Assembly (NCBI GenBank): GCA_947494705.1
Contig: CANLVN010000002.1
Location: 496,001-560,000, forward strand
DNA: 64,000 nt
Direction: 5' to 3'
From: an uncultured Erythrobacter sp.
GTDB lineage: Bacteria; Pseudomonadota; Alphaproteobacteria; Sphingomonadales; Sphingomonadaceae
Made by a program: the position numbers and the translations under genes. Below, piece by piece: positions 63,521 to 64,000 of the stretch. The stretch's first letter is position 1. Each line of letters begins with the position of its first letter. The notes beneath the pieces are model-generated. The model worked only from the letters and a program-made list of their open reading frames with translations, was not told the origin of the DNA and made no database searches.

Positions 63521-64000
63521 TCCGGCAGGCCCGGCATTTGATATCGAACGGGCCGGAGTGCTCCGCCCGGTGCCGCATGGCTTTTTCGGCTCGGCTGGCG
63601 GCGAGCATCAGTTCGGCTTTGGCGGTCCGGGGGAAGAAGGAGCGGTGCGGACCTTGCGTGCCGCCGCGGCACAAGCGATTGCGGCCAATTCAACCCTGCT
63701 CGCGCCGCATCAGGTCCATTCGCCGGATGTCGTCGCTGTCGGCGATGCCTGGCCTGACGAAGCGGAAGGCCGACCTGTCGCCGACGCATTGGTCACCGAC
63801 CGTCCCGGCATGGCGCTGGCCATCGTCACCGCCGATTGTGCGCCGGTGTTGTTCGCGGATCACAAGGCAGGCGTAATCGGCGCAGCACATGCCGGATGGC
63901 GCGGCGCACATGGCGGTGTGCTGGAGAACACCCTGGCCGCAATGGTGGATATGGGTGGGAGGCTCGACCGCATCGCCGCCGCCATCGGCCCGACCATCGC
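63513..64000 (+). CDS. pgeF: peptidoglycan editing factor PgeF, cut by window edge
   Basis: The first 162 residues of a DUF152 (YfiH/laccase-domain) protein, overlapping the pepN stop by 8 nt. Metal ligands are seen in LLAPHQVHSPDV, IVTADCAPVLFAD and IGAAHAGWRGAHGGV. In E. coli the protein removes wrongly built muropeptide precursors with serine in place of alanine; older names call it polyphenol oxidase. The C-terminal third lies past position 64000. Confidence 0.92.
   Translation, partial: MADPAGPAFDIERAGVLRPVPHGFFGSAGGEHQFGFGGPGEEGAVRTLRAAAAQAIAANSTLLAPHQVHSPDVVAVGDAWPDEAEGRPVADALVTDRPGMALAIVTADCAPVLFADHKAGVIGAAHAGWRGAHGGVLENTLAAMVDMGGRLDRIAAAIGPTI

Overview
The window reads as chromosome of an alphaproteobacterium of the order Sphingomonadales, most likely family Erythrobacteraceae. 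The signs are high G+C, dense short-spaced genes, the alphaproteobacterial cell-cycle factors TrcR and SciP, the cluster proA-nadD-rsfS-rlmH-envC-like-ctpA, and the cluster ribF-ileS-lspA-DUF3035. This is inference from gene content; no rRNA is present. I see no insertion sequence, prophage, integrase or CRISPR array. About 60 protein genes and one tRNA are supported.

Layout. 1-9.4 kb: the start of a ligase-associated exonuclease gene, clpA, a DUF1192 gene, a quinone oxidoreductase, a plcP-agt type lipid-remodelling pair behind PHO-box-like repeats, trcR and a fatty acyl-CoA ligase. 9.5-18.4 kb: a bactofilin/M23 peptidase pair, then proA, nadD, rsfS, rlmH, an EnvC-like factor, ctpA, dsbB and coq7. 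18.4-23.2 kb: a secreted hypothetical protein and a surface-polysaccharide locus on the minus strand. That locus carries a deletion scar that joins the front of a capD/wbpM-like gene, out of frame, to a glycosyltransferase whose start is missing.

23.2-31.6 kb: fabI, a BrkB-family protein, a CbpA-like co-chaperone, a run of eight direct repeats spaced about 21 bp, pdxH, phzF-like, a serine hydrolase lipoprotein, mnmA, and sciP preceded by a small conserved-looking gene. 31.6-38.3 kb: a glsB-type stress gene with a sigma-EcfG-like promoter, an RND efflux pair behind a leader that can fold in alternative ways, and a DUF445 gene. 38.3-46.2 kb: a TonB-C-like periplasmic protein, etfBA with a LiuR-like operator, sucC standing alone, an inositol-phosphatase-family gene, an OmpA-type lipoprotein and a CorC/HlyC-type protein.

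46.2-54.9 kb: nine minus-strand genes packed head to tail (gpmA, purE, purK, folA, an M19 dipeptidase, ribF, ileS, lspA, DUF3035), almost every junction overlapping. 55-64 kb: tRNA-Thr(GGT), two bacterial PH-domain membrane proteins, a small GNAT protein, a threonine-aldolase-like enzyme, a DMT exporter, an SDR protein, pepN and the start of pgeF.

Themes. Envelope upkeep recurs: bactofilin with M23 peptidase, EnvC-like, CtpA, LspA, PgeF, the OmpA lipoprotein and phospholipid remodelling. Electron transfer and cofactor supply recur too (ETF, Coq7, DsbB, NadD, RibF, PdxH). The most unusual signals are the two-turn repeat array before pdxH, the foldable leader of the RND operon, the terminator whose arm carries the next gene's ribosome binding site, and the polysaccharide-locus deletion.
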